This document shows positions 63,401 to 64,000 of a stretch of DNA of 64,000 nucleotides, piece by piece. The translations under genes and the position numbers were made by a program. This stretch comes from Ganoderma boninense (taxonomy: Eukaryota > Basidiomycota > Agaricomycetes > Polyporales > Polyporaceae): assembly GCA_002900995.3 (NCBI GenBank), contig CM035313.1, positions 62,001-126,000 on the forward strand. The letters are read 5' to 3'. Positions within the stretch are counted from its first letter, which is position 1. Each line of letters opens with the position of its first letter. The notes under the pieces were generated by a model. The model made no database searches and was not told where the DNA came from. It saw only the letters and a list, made by a program, of their open reading frames with translations.

Positions 63401-64000
63401 AACGGGTCAACCAGTCATTGGAACAATACTTGCGGATATTCACCAAACACCGACCCAACGACTGGGCCACCCTCCTCGCCTCAGCAGAGTTTTCGTACAA
63501 CAACATGGCACACGAGTCTACCGGCCTGTCCCCCTTCTTCGTCGAGTATGGCTACAACCCCAAGATGGCTCCGGACGTACAAGGAGAGCTGGGCTTCCCA
63601 ACTCTTGAAGAAATCTTCCAAAACCGCACGGAAGCCCGAGAACAGGCACAAGCCTCTCTGACTTTGGCCGCTGAATGGATGAAGTGGTACTACGACCAGT
63701 ACAAGAGCCAGGTGCCGTTCAAGGTTGGGGACAAAGTACTACTCAAAGGAAAGGATCTCAAGATCAAGCAGTCAGCAGCCAAGTTGTCAGCTAAGAACTT
63801 TGGTCCCTACGAGATCGTCGAGCAAGTAGGACCTGCAGACTTCAAACTCCAGCTGCCTCCACAGAACAAGATTCATCCAGTTTTCCATGCCTCAAAGCTT
63901 ATTCCCTACCACGAGGACGAGATCGGTGACCGAAACCCAACCAAACCCGATCCTATCGAAGTAGAAGGCCATGACGAGTTTGAAGTTGAAAAGATACTCG
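60457..64000 (+). CDS. Pol of retroelement 3: protease, RT, RNase H, integrase (runs off the window)
   Basis: Open from the Gag end to base 64,000, more than 1,170 codons, -1 to Gag. Protease: ALVDCGAYSSFAHY (Cys replaces the usual Thr in D-T/S-G). RT: LVQDYRALNAATKKDKFPIP..TFGLCNAPSTFQ..YIDDILIFTDD. RNase H: LETDSSDFATGAVL, YDKELLAIIRALEEYR, SDHLNLTYF, RADPLSRRP. Integrase: HHCC (HHDTLLAGHPGRWK..CDTCQRNK), SIDLITQLPES, SDRGTQFAS and [14 protein letters not shown]. The last codons (HDEFEVEKIL) are the usual start of a chromodomain. No stop codon was found in the visible frame. The Cys in the protease active site could lower activity. Confidence 0.92.

Larger units (their letters stand above)
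56816..64000 (+). mobile_element. Retroelement 3: self-priming Ty3/gypsy element, right end outside the window
   Basis: 5' LTR 56,816-57,236, self-primer site 57,239-57,249, Met-free pre-gag frame, Gag interrupted by a probable solo LTR and a TGA, then Pol open to the window end. Layout parallels retroelement 2. The missing right end prevents checking the target duplication; the left flank is GCTGT (56,811-56,815). Confidence 0.88.

Overview
This window is nuclear DNA from a filamentous basidiomycete, most likely a wood-decay Agaricomycete such as a polypore. The signs are short introns (about 42-71 nt) with fungal splice signals, F-box and WD40 gene debris of the kind expanded in these fungi, a Plavaka-type transposon remnant, a DIRS-like tyrosine-recombinase retroelement, and several Ty3/gypsy elements. 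It is a repeat-rich, gene-poor accessory region. No bacterial operon, rRNA, tRNA or CRISPR array was recognised.

Layout. (1) 1-12,269 is mostly gene debris: two diverged copies of a WD40-repeat gene (390-1,006 and 6,453-7,165, minus), a broken F-box gene (7,903-8,814, minus) and a 112-bp tandem repeat (11,071-11,383). (2) 12,270-28,107 is retroelement 1, a Ty3/gypsy element in minus orientation with about 1.64-kb LTRs, a gag-protease ORF with two retropepsin motifs, and an RT-RNase H-integrase ORF. A 4.9-kb segment of unknown origin lies between the two ORFs; it carries a dense array of hairpins and two uncharacterised ORFs. The LTRs hold arrays of heat-shock elements upstream of a TATA box. 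(3) 28,108-29,753 is the 3' part of a Plavaka-like transposon gene, cut off at the LTR edge. (4) 30,647-31,459 is an orphan four-exon gene, and 35,746-36,581 is a four-exon GIY-YIG/DUF1766 (Mug113-like) gene. (5) About 37,916-55,296 is a DIRS-like element (gag, RT-RNase H, tyrosine recombinase, minus) bordered on both sides by the same ~18-bp minisatellite. (6) Nested inside its RT ORF is retroelement 2 (41,655-53,360, plus), a young chromovirus-type Ty3/gypsy element with perfect 5-bp target duplications. (7) 55,534-56,787 is an F-box protein gene. (8) 56,816 to the window end is retroelement 3, a second self-priming Ty3/gypsy element, with a probable solo LTR inserted in its gag.

How the parts work together. 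In retroelement 2 a TATA box should start transcripts at an 11-12 nt sequence complementary to the primer-binding site just after the LTR, so reverse transcription probably self-primes as in Tf1/sushi. The transcript begins with 1,332 nt that contain no ATG in any frame, yet include a 313-codon open frame. Then come gag, a T-run where a -1 shift would enter pol, and after pol a set of unusual extra ORFs: two related ~110-residue proteins, a one-TM microprotein and a 664-residue protein that reads into the 3' LTR. Retroelement 3 shares the self-priming layout and a Met-free pre-gag frame. All five in-frame stops in the pol, pre-gag and gag frames of elements 2 and 3 are TGA.

The strongest leads are the ATG-free leader, the downstream accessory ORFs, the heat-shock-element LTR, and the array of twelve YAAY-loop hairpins with covarying stems. 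All domain calls are from reading motifs by eye; no database search was run.
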